DNA of 64,000 nt, taken from NCBI GenBank assembly GCA_903772945.1, contig CAICTM010000200.1:1-64000 (forward strand). The letters are read 5' to 3'. The notes below the pieces were generated by a model. That model saw only the letters and a program-made list of their open reading frames with translations, did no database searches and was not told the DNA's origin. Below are positions 32,427-44,900 of the stretch, piece after piece. Made by a program: the position numbers and the translations under genes. This stretch comes from Seminavis robusta. Taxonomy: Eukaryota; Bacillariophyta; Bacillariophyceae; Naviculales; Naviculaceae. How positions within the stretch are numbered: the stretch's first letter is position 1; every line of letters begins with the position of its first letter.

Positions 32427-34189
32427 CTTGGCAAAGTAGAGAAAGAAAGCAAGTAGTAAGTTGATTGAATGGTAAAGGAGGGAACACCGTGCGACGACGA
32501 ATCAAATCAAACAACGGCATATTACTAGCGCCATGGTGGAGGATCCTACTCACGATAGTTGTTCCTTTTGTTGCAGTTTGCTACCGTAGACAGGGACGTT
32601 CAACCGGAGCCGATTCGAAATTATGAGATCTCTCTATCTCTTTGAGAAGAATGGAGGTTTGGGGCTGAAGAGATCTCTCCTGCCGCATGCCTGCTTCCGT
32701 AGGATTTGAACGACACCCGAGCCAAAACTGCTCCAGCACTCCCTCAAAGGGGTTAGCAAAGCTTGGCCACTTCATGAAAAGAGAGGAAAGAGAAGCTTCT
32801 TTCTTGTCTCGTTTTAATGGGGCAAAGGACAGAGCAATTATACTTCCTAACGAAGGCGTTTGGTTGAGCTGCCAACCATTGCGGGAGTCGATCGACTGCC
32901 CAAATGGAAGTGTGTTTCATTCATTATCTTTTGTTTAATTAAATCTTTCATTGAAGTAAAACGTGCTTTTTGAAGGACTAGGTGAGTCGAGTCACACTTT
33001 GATTGTTAATTTCGGTTTGCTGAAAGTTGTCCTACTAGCTAGTAGCCCTCTCTCATGGAGGATACTAGAGCTATCAGAAATAGTCCACAAGGCTGAGAAA
33101 GATTAGGCAAGCCTCTAGCTACGGTAGCTAGCTAGGTTGGGTTGATGACGTTGATGCCGAATTCTAGAGCTTTTCGGTGGCTGCAATCTGCACCTCAGGA
33201 GCGCAATGGATTCATTCTCAAAAGCCCAACACGACCACTCCACCAACATGGTGACGACTGACTAACTATACATCATGAGCTCATCGCTCATGCAAGGGAT
33301 TGGAAGATGCGGAACACGCAATGATTCGATTCGATTCAATCTTGAAGTAGCTTCATAGTTGGATATACTACCGGTTCTAGTTGCTGCTCCTGTTGCATAC
33401 TAGGTTTACCTCTTCCCGAAAGAGGAGCCTCTTGCCCGGCCGTTGGGGATGCAGCATGGATTGCTCCATTGCTGGCTCTTCTAACCTGTTTCCAGCGGAG
33501 AATTATCTAATGCCTACGGGTAAGGCTTCTGTACATGTACTGCAATTCCAGCCAACGCTTACAGCATCGCACCAGCATCCAACATCAGTCAATATTGTAC
33601 CGGGCGGGTTGTTGTATCCTGCAGCTTACAACTAGCTAGCTAGCACCAAATATGGATGTACCGGTGGGAAGCAAAACCCTACTAGCTACCCAACTGTTGC
33701 CTGGATGGTGTGTCAACTGAAGCACAGCAACTCTAACCGCCGGTGGCTGCATGTACTAGCTAGTATGTGGCCACTGGGTCCAGTCCGCTGTTCGGCACCG
33801 TAGCAAAGCAGCATACAACAGATTCTATTCTATTCATGAGGCCCGATACGGTAGCCTTGTTCCGCGGTTGCCTTCTCTGCGAAGGGCAACATCAGCAGAC
33901 GCCAGGGATTGATAAGAATGGCTGGAAGTGAAGGTATTAATATGATAATTAATTCAAATATTTACCTCATTCTCTAGTTATCGGAACTGTTCGCAAAACG
34001 CATTCGCGCAAGAGCGTTCTCTTTCAACTGGTACATTCCACTTGGCAAGTCTTCGTTTCCTTTGGACCTCTTCCGGCAACGCAACTCATTCAACTGATGC
34101 ATCCATCATCCATCAACCATCATCCTCACAAAACAAAGAACCCAAGAACCAAAAACAAGTCTACTAGCTAGAGCTCTACTACTAAGACA
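32427..34189. other. Gene-free stretch
   Basis: No gene is supported. It holds the 5' region of the duplicated membrane protein and scattered CTAG and TACCGGTA palindromes. A segment at 32699-32715 resembles the reverse of a tRNA B box, but no cloverleaf can be folded around it. Confidence 0.45.
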
Positions 34190-34462
34190 ATGAGAGTGGA
34201 ACGCCGCAGCACGGAATTCAAGGAGACTGTGGAGATTGAGCGGGAGACAATCCAGGGCAGCACCAAGAAGACGCGAGACGAGAGTTTGGGTCAAATGCAT
34301 GTGATCGTGTACACCAATCACAATGGCGATCGCATCGTGCGGGAGGTTCCTTACTGTTGTCAAGAAAGAGACTGCATGGAGCAGAGACCGAGTAGTCCAT
34401 TGAGTGACAGTCAGCATTCCTCGCAGCCTCGACGAGTTGCCACAGCAATGATCCTCGGTTAG
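34190..34462 (+). CDS. Small hypothetical protein
   Basis: This 90-codon frame starts at ATG 34190 and ends with TAG. The product is hydrophilic and charged: E-R-R-S-T-E-F-K-E-T-V-E-I-E-R-E-T, then a compact middle with V-I-V-Y-T-N-H-N-G-D-R-I-V-R-E-V-P-Y-C-C, then a Ser/Gln tail. The middle could be two beta strands with a Cys pair. There is no signal peptide. Coding character is only moderate, and homologues would be needed to confirm it as a gene. Confidence 0.35.
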   Translation: MRVERRSTEFKETVEIERETIQGSTKKTRDESLGQMHVIVYTNHNGDRIVREVPYCCQERDCMEQRPSSPLSDSQHSSQPRRVATAMILG

Positions 34463-35393
34463 GCAGCTAGCTAGCTAGCTAGCTAGCTTGATTGATTGTT
34501 GGTTGGACTGGACTGGACTGGACGACCATGCCTGGCTGGATTGGCAGAAGGGGGATTAGAGGTGAGGTGACTTACAGGATCCATGCCACTTGGAGGCAGT
34601 CAACAACGCACAAGACGCTAGAAAGAAGTCTCTTGTCACAAACAGCATGCGCCAAAATATGGCCGTTGCAGAATCGAATCTGTGTGGTACCAGTAATGAC
34701 ACCATACATGTAGTAGTACTGACACTATCAATAATAGATGTGCTGATCTAGCTAGATACCGAAAGCTATACATGTAGAATGAATACCCCTGTGGGCACTT
34801 TTGTCAAGCCTCTAGGCATAACCCTCTTAGAGTGCATGCATGGAACTCATGGCTAGCCGTGCCAAAGTCTTTGCATGCAGGCTAAGCCTCCACCTGTTGC
34901 CTCTAAGTTCACTTCAAGCTGTGATTGCTTGGCCTGGAAGTGTTTGGGATTTACCCCGAGGCAGCCCAGTGCCCGTGAGCTACCCATCGGCCTGTCTGAC
35001 AGCTATGCATAGCTAGTTGCTGGATTGCTTGGTGAGCCATTCGTTCGGCTCACTTTTTGAATTGCTAGCTATAGTGACAACCCTAAAACCTCACAATTCA
35101 ATCGCTAATCAAGCGCTTGCCTAATAAAAGTGTGTGTATGTACTTAGTTGTGTTTGTCTAGTCTTTCGTTCTTGTGACTTGCTAGTCGTTGCGGGATGGC
35201 ATACACTGTCATTCCGGTGTCACTTGTTGTTGTGGTTGCCATTCATGCTGCATGCATATTGGTTGGTTGGATGGTTGGATGGGGAAGGGATCTACGAACA
35301 TGGAGGAGGACAAACGGCCTCCGACAGCTAGTGTTGCCATGCTGGACAGTTAGTTGTTGCCTGTCTTGTCTGTCTTGCCTTCTCTTTTTCAAA
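34463..35393. other. Gene-free stretch
   Basis: Nothing supported is seen. It starts with a (GCTA)n tract at 34464-34487 followed by TGGAC repeats near 34503-34522. Confidence 0.45.
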
Positions 35394-37427
35394 TTAGATA
35401 GTACTGAGATCGTCCGTGATCTTTTTGATGTATCCCTCCGCATTCATTTCCAAATACACCGTGATGCTGGAACCAATTTCACCGTTGGTTCCCCAGACGA
35501 GCCCCGACTTGCGGGTCGACAGTATGTATCCAGTGATCGAAGCCCACCCTCTTCGAAAGTTGCAGCAGAATCCATCAGCGCCCACGTCTTCAATGACCAG
35601 CCGGTACCATCCTTCGTCTATAGTTCCCAGTTGAGTACTGACCATATCGTTGCTCTTTCCCAAGGTGGCTCCATCGAACGATTCGATGACGTTGAAATTG
35701 GCGGAATTACCGTTTCGTTTCGCAAATGTCCAGGTATTCTCTGCGGGGTATCGATCGAATTTGATATTAATGTTGAGTCCTCCGAGTTGGAGTGGTACGG
35801 GTCCGGGCCATGCCTGATCGACGGCTTGTGGATAATTGGGAATGGCGTCGGCACCTTCCCAACTATTGTCGTAGTTGGCGGTCTCACTGATAAACGTGAC
35901 ATCTCCATTGGGCGCGACGTTGATATTGACTTGAACGAATTCTCCAAACTGTCCATCGTTGGTGTGTACGACGACGTTGTTATTATTGTCCGTGATACTA
36001 AAGCTGCCTTGTCCGTAGGCGCAGCTGAAGGAAAGCAAAGAAGCAAGCAAACGAAACGTTGATTAGACCAGGTTTCAAACAAAGCAATGTCTCGACTGGT
36101 GTTGTACCGTCTGTACAGGTACTTACCAATTTCCATCTCTTCCTTGATCCCCGACGAGCAACCTGTAGTCTCCCTTTTTGAGGTTTGGAAAGTTGAATTC
36201 TTTGACTTCCATGTTGTTTGCGTTGCTGTGTTGGTATGGCTGAAAGAATAGTACCTGGTCGACCCCATCATCAAGTCCCTTGGCGGGTTCCGGAGCTTCC
36301 ATGACAAATACGATTCCAGTTTCCTTGGGATAACTATCGTAGTTCATGGTAATGGTAACGTCTCCATTCCCATTTTGAGCGGGTTTATTCTTACACCCAG
36401 CCGGTGGATCGTCACTGAGTTGGCATACCATGTCTTGAATCCACTCCGATACGGCCGAGACCCGAGCGTATACTCCATTGTGTGTGGCTCTGGCACATCC
36501 AATTCCAAAGGATACGACTCCCACTTGCTTGTCGTTGGCATCGAGAATGGGACCGCCACTGTCTCCCTGTCCATTCAATGATTAGTAATGATGGGTAAGA
36601 TAAGGATAGGTAGGTATGGTTGTACATGCACATGTACATGTATATGTCTGTCTTACCTGACAAGTATCCTTTCCACCTCCACTGACTCCTGCACAGAACA
36701 TGAGATCGGGTACGTACGTGCCACTTCCGTACTGTGACATACACTGATCATCATCGACATACAAGACCTCGACATCGTTGAGAACGGAACTGGTTTGTTG
36801 ATTTCCCTCTTCAGTCAATCCAAATCCTACGGCCATGAGCGGATCTCCCGGTTGCGGATTATCGGAATCCTCATTGATCGTGACCAGCGAGGCTCCTGTA
36901 GAACTTCCGTCGGGGTTGACCAGTCCCGACGAATCTAGCTTGAGAATCATGAAATCGTAATCCTTGTCGTCGCCGTTGTAAAGCGGATGCGACAATTGCT
37001 GAGCGACGTTTCGAAAGACTCCTCCAGCCGACGTAAGTCCATTGATAAAGACACGTGTGGAAAAGGGATTCGTCCTTGATTCACAATGAGCCGCACTGAG
37101 TGCAATATCGTCGTGAATCAACGAGGCGCCGCACGCGGCAGATTCCCATTCCACAAAAAACGGATATTCCGATTGAGACGTTACTGGACTTCCTCCCACC
37201 ACTCGATCGTCAATGCCCATACCAGGAAAAGTAGGTTCAGAGGCGTAGCTCTTTTGCAGCTTGATCTTCTCAGACAAAGTCATCGGTCTCGTTATCGGAT
37301 TGTCCTCGGCTGCCAAGTTCGAGCCAAGGGCGACCTTGTCCACAACCGTCTCTCCTCCCATCACCACACTTGATAATGGTAGCAGTAAGAGCGCTGATAG
37401 CGATAGAGAGGGTATCCTGGTCATCAT
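35394..37427 (-). CDS. Secreted trypsin-like serine protease D (three exons)
   Basis: The exons are 37427-36657, 36566-36127 and 36024-35394, giving 613 residues. The signal peptide is M-M-T-R-I-P-S-L-S-L-S-A-L-L-L-L-P-L. Activation site is R|V-V-G-G; the triad lies in S-A-A-H-C, Y-D-F-M-I-L-K-L and G-D-S-G-G-P, with Asp189. Two C-terminal modules carry D-S-Y-P-K-E-T..D-G-N-C-C-A-Y-G and D-R-Y-P-A-E-N-T..D-G-F-C-C-N-F. Intron 1 falls between D-T-C-Q and G-D-S-G-G, as in C and E but in phase 0 rather than 1; intron 2 splits the first D-G-x-C-C motif. Four GGGTAT words lie 70-118 bases upstream. This is the most compact intact member of the family. Confidence 0.9.
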
Positions 37428-38364
37428 CTTGGCTTTATCTTGGCTTTATCTGACTTGTAGTGCTTGTTAAGCTTGCTTAAGCCTCGTTCTTAAGATGGGT
37501 ATATGGATGGGTATATGGATGGGTATATGGCTGGATATGGGTATCTAAACCGAATTGTGGGGAGATAATTGGTAGATTAGACCAGTCAGCAGTCAGTCAG
37601 GTAGCCACAGGGAGTCTTATTGGTTCAATGGCTTGGTCCAGTTAGGATAAATGAGCCATCCAAGCAATCCAATAGAGGTCAAGCCTTTAGAAGAGCAAAG
37701 TTGCTTGGTTTGCGTCCAGCTAACCCAGCATCCACCCTTGCCATTATTTCTAAAGGCATCCTCACTGGGTACATGTACAAAAGAGTGTGGTAAAAAGTGC
37801 CTGCCACTTTTACTACAGGATGACTCTTACTCATTATGTGTGTCGTTGGCCATTCTCACTGGAATGATCTACTAAATCTCTCAGTCTACTCCTACAACAA
37901 ATTTGGTTCCAAACTTCTAAATACTCATGCAATTGACAATCATTCGTTCCAAATTGGTCATTCAGTCAACTGGTACTTACGGCCCGACAAGGCCCAAAAG
38001 GTTTGCACGGCAACCAACCTTATAAAAAACATGTGCTTCCACGCTTCCACCCATCACTGTTAATTCTACAAGTCTACCAGCGTCCGACACCGGTCTTGAC
38101 TGGATCCGTGAACCTGGCAAACTCAGATGATGTTGATGATGATGGCGTCACAGTCAGGATACGAGTTGGGCAAGCCAGAGCTAGCGAGAATAAGCAACCA
38201 AGAAGAAGCAATGCAATGGATGTCCTGGGCCTACTCTGAGGCTTCAACGTGGTCCAGGTCATCGTTGCTATGCATAGGTCAAATCAAATGAACTAACTTA
38301 TAAACTTTTATCAAATCATGGGCTCGTCAAACGAACGACCCATATATAGTATGTGTGTATTCAG
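37428..38364. other. Intergenic stretch upstream of protease D
   Basis: No gene is supported. It contains the protease D promoter region and the 3' flank of the ArfGAP gene. Confidence 0.45.
37497..37545 (-). promoter_or_regulatory. ATATACCC repeats upstream of protease D
   Basis: GGGTATAT occurs at 37497-37504, 37509-37516 and 37521-37528, with GGGTATC at 37539-37545. The 12-base spacing makes a short tandem array whose near edge is 70 bases before the ATG. This is the best-developed copy of the element shared with proteases A and B. Confidence 0.45.
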
Positions 38365-40487
38365 CTAAGCCGCACGTCCGTTGGCACTGAGTTGCTCGGG
38401 AAGCGAAGAACCCGTCAGAGAAAGTGCTGGGGGTTCAGTTGGGTGCAAACTCCTGCTGCCTCTGTGCTTCCAGTCACTACTACTGTCACATTTGTCATTG
38501 AGGGCGGAAATCTTACTTTTCCAAAATGCAGTGTCCACACTCTTGTCGTCCAATACGTCATTTGTACTCGAAGCAGCATGTCCAACCACCAAAGGTTGAA
38601 TGGAAGACTCGAGACTCTCCAAAGCAAGTCGAACCGCGCAGCCATTCTTCTCCTCGCAGGAAACTGGATGGACGCGAAATTCTCCCTCACGGCCAAACTC
38701 GTCCCCAAACTCAATATGCTCCATGGATGCAGACGAGGCGGGTGGTGCTGGAGATCTTCTTGCTTGGCGAGAGAGCTCGTAACGTTTTACATAGTCGGCC
38801 AAGCTCGACTCCGTATCCTCTTGTTGCTGATGGTCCCTACTATTACATGTACTGGCATCGACCTGATAATCGAGGTTGCCATGCGAGGAATGCAACGAGC
38901 CTCCCAAGTAGCCAGGAAGATTGTACGGCAGACAAGCTTGCTCCGAAGACGAGTCGAGTTCCTCTTGTGTAACCGCAAGGGTGCGCACGGATCGAGGTTC
39001 CACCATGTCGTGGGGGATTCCCATCCTCGAGATTGGCTCTTTCGAGAAGTCAATTTCGTCGCAGGAACAGGTCCTTACTCTTCTTAGATTCGGTGGTTCA
39101 CCCATGGGAGTCGTCTCCAGATGATTGGTACTCGTGCGGGCGACGACATGGCGCTCCGAGTGATGCCTCGTGAGCTGGGGGCGACGACCTCGTGGAGGCA
39201 TCGTTGCTGGCTCGTGATCTGGGTGGTACGAAGGAAACAGAGTATGGCCAATGTTGACCCCCCCGAGGTGGTCCGACAGTGCCTTGATGCGTTCTTGAGA
39301 CCCGCTTCGGCGGGGTGACTTGTGAACTAGCTGCTCCTCGCTATGCCACGAAGTCTTGCTTCCTCCTGAGGAAGGGGACTTGTGAATGGCTTCTGACATG
39401 GCCAACATGCTCTCGCGAGATCGGCTTCGGCTGGACGAACGTCTCCTGGGATTTGGGGTCACTTCGTCATCATGGGACCGACTGCTGTGTCCAGATGAAG
39501 GCGACTTGATTGCCTCAGACATTGCCAAGATCCTCTCTCGAGATCGGCTCCTGGAGGAAGATGCCCGCCTTGCATGATCGGACATGGCCTTGAGCCTATC
39601 TTTCGACAGGGACCTTCTTGTTGGCCGCCGATGGTGATCGGATGGAGTGTCCAAGCTTCTTTCTTCAGGAAACTCCGTCTGGAGCTTGCGTGAAGATCGT
39701 CTCGCATGATCCGACATGGCTTGGAGCACACAAGGGGTCTTTCGAGAATTACGCCGGGTACTTTCGGATGGTGTACGCACCAACTCTCTCTTGCTGCCGT
39801 GTTTGCCCATTTTCGTAGACCTTGACCGATGCAAGGTTGGCCGCTTCATGTCCAACATGGATGGTGGCGTTTCCTCAGATCGTTCATGCTGATCAGCAGT
39901 ACTCCGAAAGGATGAGGTTCTCTTCAGCTGGGCCTTGGCTCTTCGTCCCATGCAGGGGAGTGTGACTTGATCGTAGTAAGCTTGCTCACTGAAGAACTGG
40001 CGGTGCTGGTATTTGTTTTCCACAAAGTTCTTCATGTCCTGCTTCTCATTGATCGGATCCTCCAAGAATGCTTCGTAGATAGCATTGACCATGGTGTTGC
40101 CGCTTTTCTGGACAACTTCGATCTCCTCTTGAGTCCCTGAAGTGAAACCAACCAAAGTAATCTGTTTTAGTGAGCGCTGAGTAGTATCTTTTGAAGTGTT
40201 TTGCTGAGAAAAGCAAAGAGTGGTAACTTACATTCTGCTGCCATCATGGCACTCTTGACGGTACAGACTGTTTTGCCTAAACGAAAATGATGGCTGTAGC
40301 AGTTGTAACAGCAGAGGGCCCCGAGTTTATCGCCACCGTCGACGGGCGACTCCAAAAGGAAAGCCCAGGTGGGCCGTGGCTCTGGGCATTCGGAGCACGT
40401 CCTGTTGCCGGGATGTTTCATTATTGCTTTCAGCCGTCCCTGCATTTCCTCTTCGAGCTGTCGTCTGTTTTGCAATGGATTTGTCAT
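38365..40487 (-). CDS. ArfGAP-domain protein with Ser/Arg-rich tail (two exons)
   Basis: The exons are 40487-40232 and 40136-38365, giving 675 residues. Residues about 15-145 form an ArfGAP domain: L-K-A-I-M-K-H-P-G-N-R-T-C-S-E-C, a second Cys pair at 60/63, then across the intron N-T-M-V-N-A-I-Y-E-A-F-L and N-K-Y-Q-H-R-Q-F-F. ArfGAPs speed GTP hydrolysis on Arf GTPases in vesicle traffic. Two oddities: the finger spacing is C-x2-C-x25-C-x2-C instead of the usual x16, and the position of the catalytic Arg five after the last Cys is Phe, with Arg next to it. The tail repeats A-M-S-[DE]-[HA]..R-R..S-R-S-R-S-[RK]-E-R, suggesting phosphorylation or 14-3-3-type binding. Confidence 0.8.
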
Positions 40488-41955
40488 GGTGAAGGTCGGC
40501 TATGAGATGTAATTTAGTGCTGTAGGTTCCCTTCAAGATGGTTTCATTTATTTTGTGAGCCCAACACTCTGTCCAGCTCACCGTGCAGCTCTGATCTCTT
40601 CCGTGCAGCTCTGATCTAAGATACATACGGCTGTGTCACAACAAGGCGGACGAAAGTAGAGCTGAATATCAAGCTTCGGTTGAGGTCTTGGTGTTACGGT
40701 AGAAAGGCAGACTTAATAAAATAAAGTCATTTGGACCCATGATGATTCGGTTTCAGAGGGGTTTACGATCATGCTACCATGCATAGATTTTCGGAAGGGT
40801 AGCACTGACTTACTGACTTAGTTGAGCAAGGAAGCAATTGCGGAAAGTATTGCTCTATTCTTTCTGGTTGTCTCACCGGTGATAATGCGTAGAAAGAATA
40901 TTGGATGGATCAGGGGTGGTATTCGCCTTATCTTTCGGCGCATTTCCCTGGTTGCCCCTCATTAACCACACAGTTGTCCTTCGTCCCCACCGCAGATATC
41001 AAAGGTCACGAAAAGATGGCTGTGGGCGTTGCAGATGCAATGCTTGCTGAAATCCAGCTAACTAGAAGTTACTGTTCATTTCATCGATTATCACAAACAA
41101 TGCAGGTGAACTTGCTTTTGGTACTGACTAGACGCAGCAACGACTGTGCTTTGAGCTACAATCGTTTCATTAATGACCGATGAGCGAGCAGAAGGCAGAA
41201 GGCGCTTCAATTCTTTTCGTGAGCCAGCGAGCCAGCACAGGACAGGGCATCATATCATAAGGACAGCTTCTACTGAACAGTCAAGCCTTGTGTGAAAGGA
41301 TGGCAAAAATGAGAATGAATCACACGAACCCATCCTCTTTTGAGTGTTCTCTGCCACACTGGACATTGTCTTCCTCTTTCTGCATGAGCTGGTTAGATGG
41401 CTGCTTGGGGAGAGACGAGAGGTACCTGGTATCTCTTTGATCTTCGTTGGCCATTTCCGAAGTTGGTTAGGCTGTCTACGGTAAGGGATTACATGTCTCC
41501 ACAATTGAACTAATGGTGCGATGTGAACGGCCGACTACATGTCTGCACATGCATCTCGCCTCGTTCATTACTAATTAATAGTAAAATTTTTCTGCAAATC
41601 GCACCACTACCTTACCGAACCCAGGAAGTCATACGCGATTAAACGAATTTTTGAAGAGAATCCGACGTTAAATCACCTTGTAGATAAAGGGACACAAAAA
41701 AGTCATACGCGAATACATGGACATCGCTAAGCCATTGGTACCTAGTACGTTACTGGTGCAGCTCCCGGCTGCAAAGCATCGAGAATGCTGTGGCTTTATG
41801 ACTGGGGCGCTTTCAGAAGTCACCATTGGAGTCCAGCACGACAAGCTCCTAAGCTTCCCAACTGCTCTGATATACCTGCGAACAACTCGCTGGCTGACCG
41901 TTCCTTTCGTCGCCTCAATCGTGACATCTCCCCGCACCTTGGATGAGGACTCTAG
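40488..41955. other. Gene-free stretch upstream of ArfGAP
   Basis: No gene is supported. An 18-base direct repeat (GTGCAGCTCTGATCT) lies at about 40583-40617. Opposing ORFs of 80-90 codons at 41668-41959 have no domain. Confidence 0.45.
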
Positions 41956-44900
41956 CTAGCGCCGAGTCTCATTATGGTGTGCAGCGACAAATACTTCATC
42001 CTCAGCAGGAACAATGGTGACATTTGTTGTGTTGGTGTAAACCATTGGGGGATAGAGATGTGGCTGTAGGATTCCACTAGCATCCTTCCCGTCAATGGTA
42101 GTTTCAATGACTTTGAACGTTCCATCCTTGCGTAGTTCCACAATGACCTGCACCTTTTCTTTGAATTCACCATTGTTACTCCACGCTATAGTTTGGTTTC
42201 CCAATATTGTCAGCCATCCAAATCGATGCTGTGTCAAGTGATACAAGTACAGGATTCGAGTCAGATATGATTCAGGATGCCTGGGAAACCGTCAACTGGT
42301 ATGAGACTTACAGCACAGCAAATTCCATCTCCCTTACTATCACGCAAAATCTGATCCCCGCAAAAACAAAGAGAAGGAACATAGAGATCAGCTGAATCAA
42401 TCAATCATCCAAAACATAGCCATTACACAAATCTGATACCCACAAAAGCATAGAGGCCAGGCTTCAGATGATAAAAGATGCGAGTTTCAAGAGTGTTGGA
42501 GAGGCCACTTTTCTTCCCTGACTCCCAAAGTTTTGTCCATTTGTGCTTCGAGGGATCCAGCCCTGTTGAATTTCCCAATTTGGGAGGAATATGAGCAGGT
42601 TGAAGACTGGATTCTGCTACGCTAGCATTGCCAGTCTTCACATTTTCAGCAGTGGCAAAAACATCAGGACTGGACCCATTAGCAGGGGAACCTTGCTCAT
42701 CATCTGCTAGAAGCCCTTCCTCTTGGTTGCTACCAAATAGAAAATCCCCAAATGAGAAGGACTTTTCAAGTTCTGACTCAATGCTCTCACCATCTCTCTC
42801 CTCGTCCAGAGATTTGCTAGCCTTCTGCAGTTTGTCCTTGTCTGGATCCTTGAGCCCCAGCGTATTTTCTGATGTCTCTTCATTGTCTGCTCTTGCCCTT
42901 TCTGGATCACCTGCATGGCTGAACGATAAAACCCCTTCACCACTGCCACCATCTTCAGATCTCTGTTCTTCTGCCTCTTCCCTCGTTCTGTGCCCATCCA
43001 CTTCTTCCTTGCTTTCTAATGTCTCTGCCTTGTCTGCGCTAGCTCTCTCTGGGTCACCAGCATGGCTGAATGACATTGCCACTTCTTCACCACTGCCACC
43101 ATCTCCAGACTTCTTCTCTACATGTACAGACCTCTGTGTTTCATCCTTTTCTGGATCCCTGTGCCCAGACATACTTTGTGATATCTCTTCCTTGTCTGCT
43201 CTTGCCCTTTCTGGGTCACCAGCATGGCTGAATGACAGCACCCCTTCACCACTGCCTTCATTTTCAGGGTTCTGTGCTTCATCTTTGTCTGGATCCTGGT
43301 TGCCAGACTTTTCATTTTTGTTCCCTTGTGTGGCTTTAAAGATCTCATCTTCGAGACTGAATAATGGCACCCCATTACTAGTTTCTACACCCCTTGGGTT
43401 CCTCTTGGTATTTTGCTTGTTGGCAGAGTTTTGACTGCTTGCAGTCCTTTGTGTCTCCTCTTCATCCTTGTCTGGTTCGAGAGTGAATAACGGCTCTCCA
43501 CTGCTAGTTTCCACACCCCTTGGGTTCCTCTTTGTATTTTGCATCTTGGCAGAGTCTTGACTGCTTGCAGTCCTTTGTGTCTCCTCTTCATCCTTGTCTG
43601 GTTCTCTATGTTTTGGCTGTGCAGAATTTGCCCCTCTGGTCTGTGGACTGCCATTGGCTTCTGCAAAAGCCACATTGTGAAAGGCTTTTTCCTCTTCTTT
43701 GTTTGACTGTTCTGGCCTGGGTTGATCAAGGTTCTCCCCGTCTCTTTGGAGGCTGACGATGGAAGAACCCCCACGACGCAGTGCTGCCAGTCTTGCGTCA
43801 TCTCTATGGAACCATTTGGACTGCTGCATTTCGCCCAATCGACGCCTGGCTCTCTGATCTCCTGTGAGTGGAGCACCACTCTTCTTGTCTTTGTTGCTTG
43901 ACCTCTCTGTGTTCTCGCCATCTCGAAAGACTGAGCCTGTCGGCGGTGCCGTTACAGGCGGAGCCGTCACGGGTGGCGATGTGATTGGCGGTGCTGTTAT
44001 GGGAGCTCCGGTGATGGGCGAAGCACTGACAGGTGGCGCCGTAACCGGCGGTGCAGAGACTGGGGGAGCCGAAACGGGCGAGGCCGGCAAAGCAGTTACA
44101 GGAGACCCGGTGACGGGCGAGGAAGAGATTGGGGATGAAGTGATCGGGCCTTGAGTGATTGGCTGCTGAGTGATTGGGGCCGAAGAAACTGGTGCTGAGG
44201 TCACCGGCGGATGGGATATTGGAGCGGATGACACTGGAGAGGCCGTCACCGGTGCACCAGTGATCGGTGCAGCCGAAACTGGGGCTGAAGTGCCGGGTAC
44301 TGTGTCGTCAAGCTCCCTTCGTGAGAACATGCGCTCCTTCTCACCTTCCTCGTTTTTCATTAATAAGACCCTGTGGGACTTGCCGTCGTCGCCATCTTGG
44401 CTACGTTGCGTCATTGTTTGGCTCCCATCGCTGTCGCCGTCTTCGTGGTTGCTGTGACCCAGGTGACGAAGCCCCTCCTTTTCCTCGACAGAAGTGGAAT
44501 TGCTCGTGTGGGCGGTGCTGGATTCTTCATGTTTCGGTTTGTACCACCAAACGGCCCATTCGACCTGAATTTCATGGAACAACAACAGCAGGGGTCAGTT
44601 CCTTTTGCTTGTTTACTTGAACAGATCTCATTTTGCTTTCTTGAAACAAGAAGCAACGTACCTGCTTTGGGAAATCGTCATGCCGTACATTGACTGACAT
44701 TGCGTTTGGCTCGGATTGCAGTGGAAATACCCCAGGCCAGTCAACATCATTCTTCATTGGATTGTTTTCGTCCACAATATTGTTTCGTTTGGTCGCCGCC
44801 ATGCTGGGGCTAGTGTAGGTTTGTGTCTCTTCTTTCCACACCAAGGTGGCGTTGTCGCTCAATTCAAAGGTGTACTGGAGGAATCTCGAAAAGTTGCCAT

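Noticed and set aside
32640-32760. A tRNA-like B-box (GGTTCAAATCC type) on the minus strand
   Set aside because: The T-stem does not pair and no acceptor or anticodon arm fits around it.
42628-43434. A 268-codon plus-strand frame within protease E
   Set aside because: It is the complement of the E/D/S-rich repeats of exon 3 and consists of Ser/Pro/Leu runs.
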